A stretch of 46,247 bases of DNA from UMGS172 sp045636945 (GTDB lineage: Bacteria > Bacillota > Clostridia > Oscillospirales > Acutalibacteraceae): the NCBI GenBank assembly GCA_045636945.1, contig JAZTYO010000006.1, forward strand, positions 1 to 46,247, in the 5' to 3' direction. The notes under the pieces are model-generated. The model made no database searches. It saw only the letters and a program-made list of their open reading frames with translations, and had not been told where the DNA came from. Shown in pieces: positions 15,198-23,478 of this stretch (positions are counted from its first letter, which is position 1; each line of letters opens with the position of its first letter). The position numbers were made by a program, and so were the translations under genes.

Positions 15198-16183
15198 GAA
15201 TCCCTCCTGTCAAAAACCTCGCCGGGCTCTAAATCCTCGGTGGTGTAGTCTACAAGAGGTGCACGTGAGCCAACCTCTTCACCTGCCTGATAGTCCCCGT
15301 AGAACTCGTTAATATCCTTGATGAACTTGCGGTTCAAAAGGTGCAATGGAATGTTCTGAGGACATACTCTCGAGCATTCGCCACAGTCGGTACAACGACC
15401 TGCAACGTGGTATGCACGAATGATGTGGAAAAGCTTTTCTTCAAAGCTGTTGGCAGGAGATTTATTTTCAACGCCAGAATTGGGATTGTCAAATACACAC
15501 TTTTCGCAGGTGCAGGCAGGGCAAGCATCACGGCAAGCATTACAACGGATGCAACGTGACAGTTCGTTCTGCCAGAAAGCAAATCTCTCGTCGGGGGTCA
15601 TTGCCTCAAGACGAGCAACCCCGTCAAAACGGTTAGAGTCAATAACCTCACCGGTCTCGCCTAAAAGCTCGTCAAAAGCAACGTGCTTTTTGCTCTTACA
15701 GTTTACGCAACGCTCAGCCAAAACCTTATCCGCTTCAATCATTACGGGAGCATCGTCATAAAGAGTGGTAACGGCAATTTTCTCGCCAAACTCGATAGAA
15801 GAAATACCCTCACCGCAGATTGCCTTGACCTTATTGATATCGGCCATACCCTCGCAGGGGATACCGACTGCATAAACCTTTTCGCGGTCAAAACGGTGCT
15901 CGGTCAAAAGCTGATTGAAACTGTATGTATCACAAGGCTTCAAGAAAACAAGAATCTTGCCCTCTGCTTTAGCGGCCTTTGCAACAAGATATTTTGAGAA
16001 GTTTGCACCGCAGAAATCGTTGAAAACAAAACCTTCGTTCAATTCTTCAACGGTGTTGAACATTTTGGGGGTTACGTCGTAATCGAACTCACCCTTGGCC
16101 CAACCTAAAACACTGCTTACGGTACCGTTCGACAGGAGTTCCGATGCCTTTGCGATAAGCTGTTCACGGGTTATTTTTTGCAT
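15194..16183 (-). CDS. Iron-sulfur protein with F420-hydrogenase-beta-like part (FlxC-like)
   Basis: 329 residues. The N-terminal half resembles the coenzyme F420 hydrogenase/dehydrogenase beta fold (LVFLKPCDTYSF near 78-89, VGIPCEGMADI near 106-116, CVNCKSKKH near 158-166). The C-terminal half has CIRCNACRDACPACTCEKC near 211-229 and CTDCGECSRVCPQNIP near 264-279, enough cysteines for two or more [4Fe-4S] clusters. It overlaps flxD by 13 bases and the next gene by 4. Position and composition match FlxC in FlxABCD-HdrABC sets. The role as internal electron carrier is inferred. Confidence 0.75.
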   Translation of the reverse strand: MQKITREQLIAKASELLSNGTVSSVLGWAKGEFDYDVTPKMFNTVEELNEGFVFNDFCGANFSKYLVAKAAKAEGKILVFLKPCDTYSFNQLLTEHRFDREKVYAVGIPCEGMADINKVKAICGEGISSIEFGEKIAVTTLYDDAPVMIEADKVLAERCVNCKSKKHVAFDELLGETGEVIDSNRFDGVARLEAMTPDERFAFWQNELSRCIRCNACRDACPACTCEKCVFDNPNSGVENKSPANSFEEKLFHIIRAYHVAGRCTDCGECSRVCPQNIPLHLLNRKFIKDINEFYGDYQAGEEVGSRAPLVDYTTEDLEPGEVFDRRDS

Positions 16184-16605
16184 CTCAAATCCTCCAATCT
16201 CTTGTTTTCACCAAGTGCTGCTACGGTCGAAACAAAATCGTTCATGGTTGCGGCAAATTTTGCGCCTTCAGCAGCCGATACCCATTCAACACGGGTACGT
16301 TCCTTTTCAATGCCGAGATAATCGAGCATTGAGAACAATGCGGCCATACGGCGACGGGTATAGTAGTTACCCGAGGTGTAATGGCAGTCACCGGGGTGGC
16401 AACCGCAGATGATAACACCGTCGGCACCGCGCTGGAATGCACGAAGAATAAACATAGGATTAACACGGCAGGAGCAAGGCACACGGATAATCTTTACGTC
16501 GGCAGGATAGGCCAAACGGTTGTTACCTGCAAGGTCAGCACCCGCATACGAACACCAGTTGCAACAAAATGCAACTATCAAGGGCTTATATTCATTTACT
16601 TGCAT
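16171..16605 (-). CDS. flxD: MvhD/FlxD-type linker subunit to HdrA
   Basis: 144-residue [2Fe-2S] protein that in methanogens (MvhD) and bacteria (FlxD) docks an electron-input module onto HdrA. The family pattern is complete: FCCNWCSYAGADLAG with Cys14, 15 and 18, IRVPCSCRVNP, and GADGVIICGCHPGDCHYTSGN. The methanogen proteins usually read CSGRV where this one reads CSCRV. It overlaps hdrA by 10 bases and the FlxC-like gene by 13. Its presence is the strongest sign that the neighbouring Flx and Hdr genes encode one physical complex. Confidence 0.9.
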   Translation of the reverse strand: MQVNEYKPLIVAFCCNWCSYAGADLAGNNRLAYPADVKIIRVPCSCRVNPMFILRAFQRGADGVIICGCHPGDCHYTSGNYYTRRRMAALFSMLDYLGIEKERTRVEWVSAAEGAKFAATMNDFVSTVAALGENKRLEDLRCKK

Positions 16606-18590
16606 ATTGCGTCAACCTCCGCCATAATCTGTGAATTTGCAAAGCCCTTCAAATCCATTGCGCCTGAGGGACAAGCAACGGTACAAGCACCGCAGCCCTG
16701 ACATACTGCAGGATTAACCGATGCAACTCTTCTGACCTTAGTGGTTCTGTCGGGCATACGGAATTCCTTATCCTCGTAAGAGATTGCACCGTAAGGACAA
16801 ACTCTTTCGCAGGAGGAACAACCGTTACACATAAGCTCATTGGAATGAGCAACACAAGGGTTACCCGTAAGCTTATCCTTGGCAAGCAGGCCGATAACCT
16901 TGGATGCAGCGGCACCTGCCTGAGAAACGGTTTCGGGAATATCCTTGGGTCCTTGGCAAGCACCCGAGAGGAACACACCTGCCGTGGGGCTTTCAACGGG
17001 ACGAAGCTTGGGATGAGCCTCGGTGAAGAAGTCGTTGGTGTCCATACTTGCGGTAAGCATTGTTGCAAGAGGACGTGCCGACTTATCGGGCTCGATTGCA
17101 GCAGCCAAAACAACCAAATCTGCATCAATGTGCAACTGCTTGTTTGAGAGCAGGTCGGAAGCCTGAACCTTGAGCTTTTCACCCTCGGGCACGATTTTAC
17201 CAACCATACCCTTAACGTACTTGACACCGTACTCCTCGACTGCACGACGATAGAACTCGTCAAAGTTCTTACCGGGAGTTCTAACGTCTATATAGAAAAC
17301 GTAAACCTCGGTATCGGGGTATTTATCTCTCGTCAGCATTGCGTGTTTTGCGGTATACATACAGCAAATCTTGGAGCAATACTCCTTACCTTTTTCAGCG
17401 CAATTCTCACAACGTGAGCCAACGCACTGAACAAAAACTATGGTGTGAGGATGCTTTCCGTCGGAAGGACGTACCAACTTGCCCTGAGAAGGACCTGCGG
17501 CATTGGTCAGACGCTCAAATTCAAGTGAGGTGATAACATCCTTCGACTGATTGTAAGCAAACTCGTCAAACTTATCCATACTGATGGGGTTGAATCCGGT
17601 TGCAACTACGATTGCACCGTACTTCTCGTTGATATACTCATCCTTTTGAGTATAATCGATTGCACCTGCTGCACAAGCAGTAGCACAAAGACCGCACTTG
17701 CCCCTTTTGATCATATTACAAGCACTTGGGTCAATGGTAGCAACCTTGGGAACTGCCTGAGCAAAAGGAATGTAAATTGCACTGCGGTTATCCATTCCGA
17801 GGTTGAACTCGTTGGGGATTTTCTTCATAGGGCACTTTTCAAGACAAGCACCGCAACCTGTACAAATATCTTCCTTGACGTATCTTGCATTCTTCTTGAT
17901 GGTTACCTCAAAATTGCCGACAAATCCGCTAACGTCGGTAACCTCACTGTATGAGAAGATACGGATTTTATCGTTCTGAGCAACGTCAACCATCTTAGGG
18001 GTCAGAATACAAGCAGCACAGTCCAAAGTCGGGAAGGTTTTATCCAACTGAGCCATCTTTCCGCCGATGGTGGGCTTTTTCTCGACGATATCTACGGGGA
18101 AACCTGCGTCGGCGATATCAAGAGCAGTCTGAATTCCTGCAATACCGCCGCCGATAACCAATGCACGCTTGGTAACGGGCGATTCACCGGGAGTAAGCGG
18201 AGCATTAAGGTTAACCTTTGCAATAGCAGCCTTACCCAAAATGATAGCCTTTTCGGTACCGGTCAAGATGTCCTTATGTACCCAAGAGCACTGCTCACGA
18301 ATGTTTGCAATCTCAACCATATAAGGATTAAGACCTGCGGCAGCCGCAGTTTTGCGGAAGGTTGCCTCGTGCATTCTGGGCGAGCAGGAGCAGACAACGA
18401 TACCTGTAAGCTTGTGCTCCTTTACGGCCTCTTTTATCATATCCTGACCGGCTTGCGAGCACATATACTGATAATTGGTGGAAAAGACGACACCGGGCTC
18501 GTTTTTCAAGGCTTCGGAAACTGCTTCGACATCAACTGTACCTGCAATGTTGCTGCCACACCAACAAACAAAAACACCAACTCTTTGCAT
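16596..18590 (-). CDS. hdrA: HdrA-type flavin-bifurcating subunit
   Basis: Central FAD subunit of heterodisulfide-reductase-type complexes, where one flavin splits electron pairs between a low-potential (ferredoxin) and a high-potential branch. 664 residues, as in methanogens. Seen: an N-terminal Cys region (Cys9/11, CSQAG, VVCSCSPRMHEATF), Rossmann GGGIAG at 147-152, GGKMAQLDKTFPTLDCAACILTPKM at 177-200, an inserted ferredoxin (CTGCGACLEKCP at 243-254, then CGLCATAC), VQCVGSRC...YCSKICCM, and a C-terminal double ferredoxin (CNGCSSCERVCP, CQGCGACTVACP). All parts needed for bifurcation appear present. It follows hdrC by 14 bp. Confidence 0.93.
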   Translation of the reverse strand: MQRVGVFVCWCGSNIAGTVDVEAVSEALKNEPGVVFSTNYQYMCSQAGQDMIKEAVKEHKLTGIVVCSCSPRMHEATFRKTAAAAGLNPYMVEIANIREQCSWVHKDILTGTEKAIILGKAAIAKVNLNAPLTPGESPVTKRALVIGGGIAGIQTALDIADAGFPVDIVEKKPTIGGKMAQLDKTFPTLDCAACILTPKMVDVAQNDKIRIFSYSEVTDVSGFVGNFEVTIKKNARYVKEDICTGCGACLEKCPMKKIPNEFNLGMDNRSAIYIPFAQAVPKVATIDPSACNMIKRGKCGLCATACAAGAIDYTQKDEYINEKYGAIVVATGFNPISMDKFDEFAYNQSKDVITSLEFERLTNAAGPSQGKLVRPSDGKHPHTIVFVQCVGSRCENCAEKGKEYCSKICCMYTAKHAMLTRDKYPDTEVYVFYIDVRTPGKNFDEFYRRAVEEYGVKYVKGMVGKIVPEGEKLKVQASDLLSNKQLHIDADLVVLAAAIEPDKSARPLATMLTASMDTNDFFTEAHPKLRPVESPTAGVFLSGACQGPKDIPETVSQAGAAASKVIGLLAKDKLTGNPCVAHSNELMCNGCSSCERVCPYGAISYEDKEFRMPDRTTKVRRVASVNPAVCQGCGACTVACPSGAMDLKGFANSQIMAEVDAICK

Positions 18591-18604
18591 TTGTCTTTTC
18601 CTCC

Positions 18605-18994
18605 TTACTTAGAATATTTTCTGAACGCGCTGACCAACAACTGCTGAGGAGTATCCTCTTCGACCATTGCGGGAACATCATCGGCCAACATACGGTTTGC
18701 ACCCTGCTTTCTTACTGCCATAAGGCGGACAGCCTCCACAACCTTAGCAGGCTGAACACCGCGAGGGCATCGGTCGATACAAGCAAAGCAGGACAAACAC
18801 TTATAAATAGATTCGGAGTTTAATAAAGGCTCAATTTCTCCGTTTTCAACCATATTTACAAACTGATGGGGATGATACTCCATCTCGTAGTACTGAGGGC
18901 AGGTTGCGGAACACTTGCCGCAACGCATACATTTAGAAACATCAGCACCGCTGATACGTAAAATTTCTTCACGGAGATACTTGTTATTATGCAT
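18605..18994 (-). CDS. hdrC: HdrC-type 4Fe-4S subunit
   Basis: 129-residue ferredoxin-like subunit that passes electrons from HdrA to HdrB. Two classical [4Fe-4S] motifs are visible: CMRCGKCSATCPQYYEM near 22-38 and CLSCFACIDRCPRGVQP near 67-83. Helical ends complete the usual size. It overlaps hdrB by 8 bases, so the two are translated together. Confidence 0.92.
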   Translation of the reverse strand: MHNNKYLREEILRISGADVSKCMRCGKCSATCPQYYEMEYHPHQFVNMVENGEIEPLLNSESIYKCLSCFACIDRCPRGVQPAKVVEAVRLMAVRKQGANRMLADDVPAMVEEDTPQQLLVSAFRKYSK

Positions 18995-19778
18995 TTGTAT
19001 CCTCCTTTACGCCAAGTGCTTCGGCCAAAAGCTCGGTGAAATAGACCACGGGGATGTCTGCACCGTTCTTTACAAGGTTATACTTGCAAAGAGGACAGGC
19101 AGTGATGATCATTTCGGCACCCTGCGATTTTGCGTTTTCAACGATTGCGTTGCTGTTCTTCTTGGCAGCCTCGGGGCTTTCAACCGATATGTAACCGCCA
19201 CAGCACTCGTTACGTCTGGCATAAACAACAGCCTCGGCACCCAAAGCACGGATAAAATCCTCCATAATGGTGGGATTTTCGGGGTCGTCCATACGCATTA
19301 CGCTATTGGGACGGAGCAAAAGACAACCGTAATAAGCGGCAATTTTCTTACCCTTAAGGCTGTTTACAACCTTCTCCTTCAATGCATCGAAACCAACAAG
19401 GTCACGAAGCATTTCAAGGTAATGATAGACCTCAGTCTCACCGTTATAGCCACCGTCGGCAGCCATATAGCGGTTGACCTTATCGGCAAATGCAGTGTTA
19501 GTCTGCATTGCGTGATTGGTCTGCTTGATAACGTTATGACAAGCCGAGCAAACGGTTACCAGTGGCTGTCCTAAATCATCGGCATATTTCAATGCACGGA
19601 CAGAGGAAAGCTTGGTGGCAACCTCGTCGTTGGCGGTGGTGAAAACACCGCCACAGCATTGCCAATCGGGGATTTCTTCCAGAGTGACACCCAGAGCCTC
19701 GGCCGACTTGTATGCATACAAATCAAGGTCCTTTGCCTTGTTTTTAAGGGTGCATCCGGGGAAATAACTAACTTTCAT
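18987..19778 (-). CDS. hdrB: HdrB-type subunit with two CCG domains
   Basis: 263 residues with both cysteine-rich CCG motifs intact: FPGCTL, WQCCGG and CSACHN in the first half, and YYGCLL, NECCGG and ACPLCKYN in the second. In methanogen HdrB these ligate two non-cubane [4Fe-4S] clusters that cleave the CoM-CoB disulfide. Bacteria lack that substrate; bacterial homologues are proposed to act on protein or small disulfides, or simply to pass electrons on. Here a fumarate reductase is in the same operon, so HdrB either hands electrons to FrdB or works through a thiol/disulfide carrier. It begins 15 bp after fumC. Confidence 0.92.
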   Translation of the reverse strand: MKVSYFPGCTLKNKAKDLDLYAYKSAEALGVTLEEIPDWQCCGGVFTTANDEVATKLSSVRALKYADDLGQPLVTVCSACHNVIKQTNHAMQTNTAFADKVNRYMAADGGYNGETEVYHYLEMLRDLVGFDALKEKVVNSLKGKKIAAYYGCLLLRPNSVMRMDDPENPTIMEDFIRALGAEAVVYARRNECCGGYISVESPEAAKKNSNAIVENAKSQGAEMIITACPLCKYNLVKNGADIPVVYFTELLAEALGVKEDTNA

Positions 19779-19793
19779 TTATTTACCTCCGAA

Positions 19794-21170
19794 TTAAACC
19801 ATCTGTTCAGGATGGAAAACCTCGTCGAACTTTTCAGCGGTCAAGAAGCCAAGCTCAACGCAAGCCTCTTTGAGCGAAATGTTGTCCTTAAATGCCTTCT
19901 TTGCAGTCTTTGCGGCATTCTCATAACCGATATAGGGGTTAAGAGCGGTAACAAGCATAAGAGAGTTGTGGAGATTGTGATGCATCTTTTCACGGTTTGC
20001 CTTGATACCAACTGCACAGTTGTTGTTAAAGGAAACGATAGCCTCAGCCATAAGGCGTGCCGACTGCAGGAAGTTATAGATTGCTACGGGCATAAATACG
20101 TTAAGCTCGAAGTTGCCCTGCGAAGCAGCCATACCAACTGCAACGTCGTTACCCATAACCTGAACAGCAACCATAGTTACAGCCTCACACTGAGTGGGGT
20201 TGACCTTACCGGGCATAATAGAAGAACCGGGCTCATTTTCAGGAATAAAGATTTCACCGAGACCGTCACGGGGTCCGGAAGCCAACCAACGGACGTCGTT
20301 TGCAATCTTCATCATATCGCAAGCAAGTGCCTTGATTGCACCGTGTGCAAATACAAGCTCGTCCTTAGAGGTAAGAGCGTGGAACTTATTAGCAGCAGTA
20401 ATGAACTTCTTGCCGGTAATCTTAGAAACCTCTTCTGCAACACCTACATCGAAGCCCTTGGGAGCGTTAAGACCGGTACCAACTGCAGTACCGCCGAGAG
20501 CCAACTCACGGAGAGGCTCGATAGAACGCTTGATAAGCTCAACATCCTTCTCGAGGCTGGATCTCCAACCGCTGATTTCCTGACTGAAGGTAATGGGAGT
20601 TGCATCCTGAAGGTGGGTTCTACCACTCTTAACGATGCCCTCGTTTTCTGCCTCAAGACGGATAAGGGTTGCGATAAGAGTCTCAACTGCGGGGATAAGC
20701 TTATCCTCAAGACTCAAAACTGCGGCAATGTGCATTGCAGTGGGGAAAGTATCGTTAGAGGACTGGCTCATATTAGAGTCGTCGTTAGGATGAAGCAAGG
20801 TCTTACCGAGAATCTGATTTCCGCGGTTTGCAATAACCTCGTTAGAGTTCATATTGGACTGTGTACCCGAACCTGTCTGCCATACAACCAAGGGGAAATG
20901 GTCGTTGAGCTTGCCGTCCATAACCTCATCGCAGGCGGCCATAATAGCACCGAGCTTTTCGTCGGTCATCTTTTCGGGCTTAAGCTTGTTGTTAGTGATA
21001 GCGGCGGCCTTCTTCAAAACACCGAAAGCGTGAATAATTTCGCGAGGCATAGTTTCAATGCCAACGCCGATCGGGAAGTTTTCGTGGCTACGCTGTGTCT
21101 GTGCTGCCCAAAGACGGTCAGCAGGAACCTTCATTTCACCCATAGAGTCATGTTCAATACGATAATCCAT
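19794..21170 (-). CDS. fumC: Class II fumarate hydratase
   Basis: Interconverts malate and fumarate without an FeS cluster. 458 residues from the chosen start, the normal size. Motifs: TGSGTQSNMNSNEVIANR near 95-112, SSNDTFPTAMHIAA, SGRTHLQDATP with the catalytic-site His, the signature GSSIMPGKVNPTQCEA near 312-327, and a C-terminal NPYIGY. These fit FumC better than aspartate ammonia-lyase, its close relative. I chose the ATG that gives MDYRIEHDSMGE, preceded by AGAAAGG; an ATG 33 bases earlier would overlap mdh, has no ribosome site and adds a non-family KFKNRKVVIK stretch. It sits between mdh and hdrB, giving fumarate for FrdAB. Confidence 0.93.
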   Translation of the reverse strand: MDYRIEHDSMGEMKVPADRLWAAQTQRSHENFPIGVGIETMPREIIHAFGVLKKAAAITNNKLKPEKMTDEKLGAIMAACDEVMDGKLNDHFPLVVWQTGSGTQSNMNSNEVIANRGNQILGKTLLHPNDDSNMSQSSNDTFPTAMHIAAVLSLEDKLIPAVETLIATLIRLEAENEGIVKSGRTHLQDATPITFSQEISGWRSSLEKDVELIKRSIEPLRELALGGTAVGTGLNAPKGFDVGVAEEVSKITGKKFITAANKFHALTSKDELVFAHGAIKALACDMMKIANDVRWLASGPRDGLGEIFIPENEPGSSIMPGKVNPTQCEAVTMVAVQVMGNDVAVGMAASQGNFELNVFMPVAIYNFLQSARLMAEAIVSFNNNCAVGIKANREKMHHNLHNSLMLVTALNPYIGYENAAKTAKKAFKDNISLKEACVELGFLTAEKFDEVFHPEQMV

Positions 21171-21192
21171 TTTAATAACAACCTTTCTATTC

Positions 21193-22140
21193 TTAAATTT
21201 CAATATTATTGATTATTTCTTTAAGGCAATCTGCACTGTGGTGCAAAGCCTTAATTTCCTCTTCGTTGAGCGGCAAAAGAACCTTACTGTGTGCTCCATT
21301 GTTACCAACAACACAAAGCAGGCTTAAACAAACATCATCAATACCGTACTCGCCGTGAAGCATAGTCGATACAGTCATAGTGGTATCGATTCCGCCAAGC
21401 AAGCATCTGCAAATGTGACAAACCGATATAGAAACCGCATAGAAGGTAGCGCCCTTACGCTGGATAACACGTGCACCTGACTTGCGGACATAGTTTTCAA
21501 CCTCATCACGGTTGAACTCGGGATAATTGTTGGAATTGAGCAAAGCCTCACGGTAGTCCTCAATGGGAACGTTGGAGATGTTTGCGATTGACCAAGGAAC
21601 GAATGCCGAATCTCCATGCTCACCCAAAACGTAAGCGTGAACATTCTTCTGATTTACGTTGTAATACTCCGAAACACGTGAACGCAAACGAGCGGTATCA
21701 AGAATGGTACCCGAGCCGATGATGCGTTCCTCAGGAATACCCGAGACCTTGTGAAAAACATAGGTCAGAATATCAACGGGGTTGCTTACGATGATGTATG
21801 CTGCATCGGGTGCATACTGCACTATCTCTTTTGCAACCGCTTTTAAAATATTTACGTTGGTCTGTGCAAGGTCAAGTCTTGACTGACCGGGCTTTCTTGC
21901 AACACCGCAGGTGATAACAACGATATCCGAATCCTTGGCATCTACGTAAGAACCTGCATAGATATTAGCAGGATTGCAGAAAGGAACACCCTGTCTGATA
22001 TCCAAGGCCTCACCCAAGGATTTTTCCTGATTTATATCAATCATAACAATCTCGGATGCAATACCCATAACAGTGAGAGTGTATGCGATTGTGGAGCCTA
22101 CACTACCCGAACCGATTACTGTAATTTTATTCATATTCAA
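21193..22140 (-). CDS. mdh: Malate dehydrogenase of the lactate-dehydrogenase-like type
   Basis: NAD-dependent 2-hydroxyacid dehydrogenase, 315 residues, cytosolic. GSGSVGS near 10-16 binds NAD; SNPVDILTYVFHK, GSGTILDTARLR and YVLGEHGDSAFVPWS are LDH-like. The substrate-specificity loop reads CGVARKPGQSRLDL: Arg82 stands where LDH has Gln102. Mutating Gln102 to Arg is an established way to turn Bacillus LDH into a malate dehydrogenase, so oxaloacetate/malate is predicted. The neighbours fumC and frdAB agree. It is the first gene of the 12-gene operon, with an AAGAGG ribosome site and a good promoter upstream. A residual lactate activity cannot be excluded. Confidence 0.87.
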   Translation of the reverse strand: MNMNKITVIGSGSVGSTIAYTLTVMGIASEIVMIDINQEKSLGEALDIRQGVPFCNPANIYAGSYVDAKDSDIVVITCGVARKPGQSRLDLAQTNVNILKAVAKEIVQYAPDAAYIIVSNPVDILTYVFHKVSGIPEERIIGSGTILDTARLRSRVSEYYNVNQKNVHAYVLGEHGDSAFVPWSIANISNVPIEDYREALLNSNNYPEFNRDEVENYVRKSGARVIQRKGATFYAVSISVCHICRCLLGGIDTTMTVSTMLHGEYGIDDVCLSLLCVVGNNGAHSKVLLPLNEEEIKALHHSADCLKEIINNIEI

Positions 22141-22206
22141 ACCTCTTTTCTTATTAATTTTCCTGTAAAAATAGGTGTTAAATAATACTACCCCACAATT
22201 AGTTTA

Positions 22207-22235
22207 ATTATATTACAAAATAGTCTGAATTTCAA
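22207..22235 (-). promoter_or_regulatory. SigA promoter of the mdh-fum-hdr-flx-frd operon
   Basis: On the minus strand TTGAAA (22230-22235) and TATAAT (22207-22212) are 17 bp apart. The 5' leader is about 60 nt. It lies in the 331-bp AT-rich gap divergent from the glycosyltransferase gene. Confidence 0.75.
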
Positions 22236-22251
22236 TAATAAAATACAATAA

Positions 22252-22269
22252 CTGTTAAATTTTTCACAT
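22252..22269. promoter_or_regulatory. Possible Rex-like operator
   Basis: CTGTTAAATTTTTCACAT resembles the clostridial Rex consensus TTGTTAANNNNTTAACAA at 11 of 14 fixed positions and lies just upstream of the operon's -35 box. Rex senses NADH/NAD and would suit this operon. The match is imperfect. Confidence 0.3.
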
Positions 22270-22410
22270 AGTTTTTTTGTTGATTTTAACATATTTCTCT
22301 CTTTAAAAAGTTTCCGTTACTAGTTAGGTTTACTCCACATGTAAACGCAAATGAACAGAATATTCGGATGAAATTTTTTAAACGGCTAAAATCTCAACAA
22401 CTATGAACAC

Positions 22411-22439
22411 TTGACAAATCGAGATTTTCAAAATATACT
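22411..22439 (+). promoter_or_regulatory. SigA promoter of the glycosyltransferase gene
   Basis: TTGACA (22411-22416) and TATACT (22434-22439) with a 17-bp spacer. An inverted repeat AAAATCTC (22387-22394) / GAGATTTT (22421-22428) places one arm in the spacer, so a regulator could bind. GTTTAC...GTAAAC at 22327-22345 is another short inverted repeat in the gap. Confidence 0.75.
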
Positions 22440-22471
22440 TGTATGTATAGAAAACTAAAAAGGAAATTGCT

Positions 22472-23416
22472 ATGAAGCTTTGTATGGTTATCCCCTGCTA
22501 TAACGAGGAGGAAGTGTTGCTTGAAACCTCCAAAAGACTTTTGGAGAAGTACAACACTCTGTGCTTAGAGGGAAAAATATCTCAGGACAGTAAAATAGTT
22601 TTTGTTGACGATGGCTCAAAGGACCAGACCTGGCCGATAATTTCGCGCCTTTCAAAAGAAAACGATTATATTGAGGGTCTCAAATTAAGTCGCAACCGTG
22701 GGCATCAGAATGCCCTGCTTGCAGGACTTATGACGGTCAAGGATAATTTTGATGCCGTCATTTCAATGGATGCCGACCTGCAGGATGACATTGAAGCTAT
22801 CGACCAAATGATTGATAGCTTCAAAAACGGTAACGACATCGTTTACGGTGTGCGTTCAAACCGCAAAAAGGACTCTTGGTTCAAACGTTTTACTGCTCAG
22901 ACTTTTTATAGGATAATGAAGTGGATGGGTGCCGAAACGGTTTACAACCATGCCGATTTTCGTCTTATGAGTCACCGTGCATTGGATGCCTTGGCCGAAT
23001 TTCCCGAGGTCAATCTGTTTCTTCGTGGAATGGTGCCTCTTATAGGTTTTAATGCCGACACGGTATACTATGAACGAAGCGAGCGTTTCGCAGGTGAAAG
23101 CAAATACCCCTTGAGGAAAATGCTTTCCTTTGCCTTTGAGGGTATAACCTCATTAAGCATTCGCCCTATCGGACTTATTATCCGTCTTGGTATACTGTTC
23201 TGTCTTATCGGTGTGGGAATTCTTGTATATGCACTTGTTCAGCATTTTCTCGGTCACACCACGGCAGGTTGGACAAGTATTATGGCCTCGATTTGGGTCT
23301 TGGGTGGAATCCAACTTTCGGCTATCGGTGTTATCGGCAAATATATCGGTAAAATATACCTTGAAACCAAACACCGTCCGAGGTTTATAATTGAGAAAAA
23401 CACAATGGATAAATAA
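22472..23416 (+). CDS. Family 2 glycosyltransferase, GtrB/DPM1-like, with two membrane helices
   Basis: 314 residues. The GT-A domain starts at once (MVIPCYNEEEVLLET), with VFVDDGSKDQTW near 48-59, LSRNRGHQNALLAG and the metal-binding SMDADLQDD near 106-114. Two hydrophobic helices lie at about 233-258 and 270-290. This architecture is that of GtrB/bactoprenol glucosyltransferases and dolichol-P-mannose synthase, which transfer a sugar from a nucleotide donor to a polyprenyl phosphate on the inner membrane face. The sugar cannot be told. Ribosome site AAAGGAAA precedes the ATG. It is a single-gene unit between its own promoter and a shared terminator. Confidence 0.88.
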   Translation: MKLCMVIPCYNEEEVLLETSKRLLEKYNTLCLEGKISQDSKIVFVDDGSKDQTWPIISRLSKENDYIEGLKLSRNRGHQNALLAGLMTVKDNFDAVISMDADLQDDIEAIDQMIDSFKNGNDIVYGVRSNRKKDSWFKRFTAQTFYRIMKWMGAETVYNHADFRLMSHRALDALAEFPEVNLFLRGMVPLIGFNADTVYYERSERFAGESKYPLRKMLSFAFEGITSLSIRPIGLIIRLGILFCLIGVGILVYALVQHFLGHTTAGWTSIMASIWVLGGIQLSAIGVIGKYIGKIYLETKHRPRFIIEKNTMDK

Positions 23417-23420
23417 ACTA

Positions 23421-23457
23421 AACACCGCTGTTCCACAAAGGGAATAGCGGTGTTTTT
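23421..23457. terminator. Terminator between the glycosyltransferase and yhaM
   Basis: AACACCGCTGTTCC and GGAATAGCGGTGTT form a 14-bp stem with one G-T pair, followed by TTTTT. It lies between two converging genes. Confidence 0.85.
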
Positions 23458-23478
23458 CGGTTTATCTCGTTTTTTTAA

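Noticed and set aside
9703..19778. Methanogen origin of the hdr/flx genes by recent transfer
   Set aside because: Base composition and ribosome sites match the neighbouring genes, and Flx-Hdr sets are widespread in bacteria. HdrA resemblance to archaea is expected from the family.
19794..21170. Aspartate ammonia-lyase instead of fumarase
   Set aside because: The motif details and placement between mdh and frdAB fit FumC better, though the families are close.
22276..22292. TTGTTGATTTTAACAT as a Rex site
   Set aside because: The half-sites are two bases too close for the Rex palindrome; the site at 22252-22269 has the right spacing.
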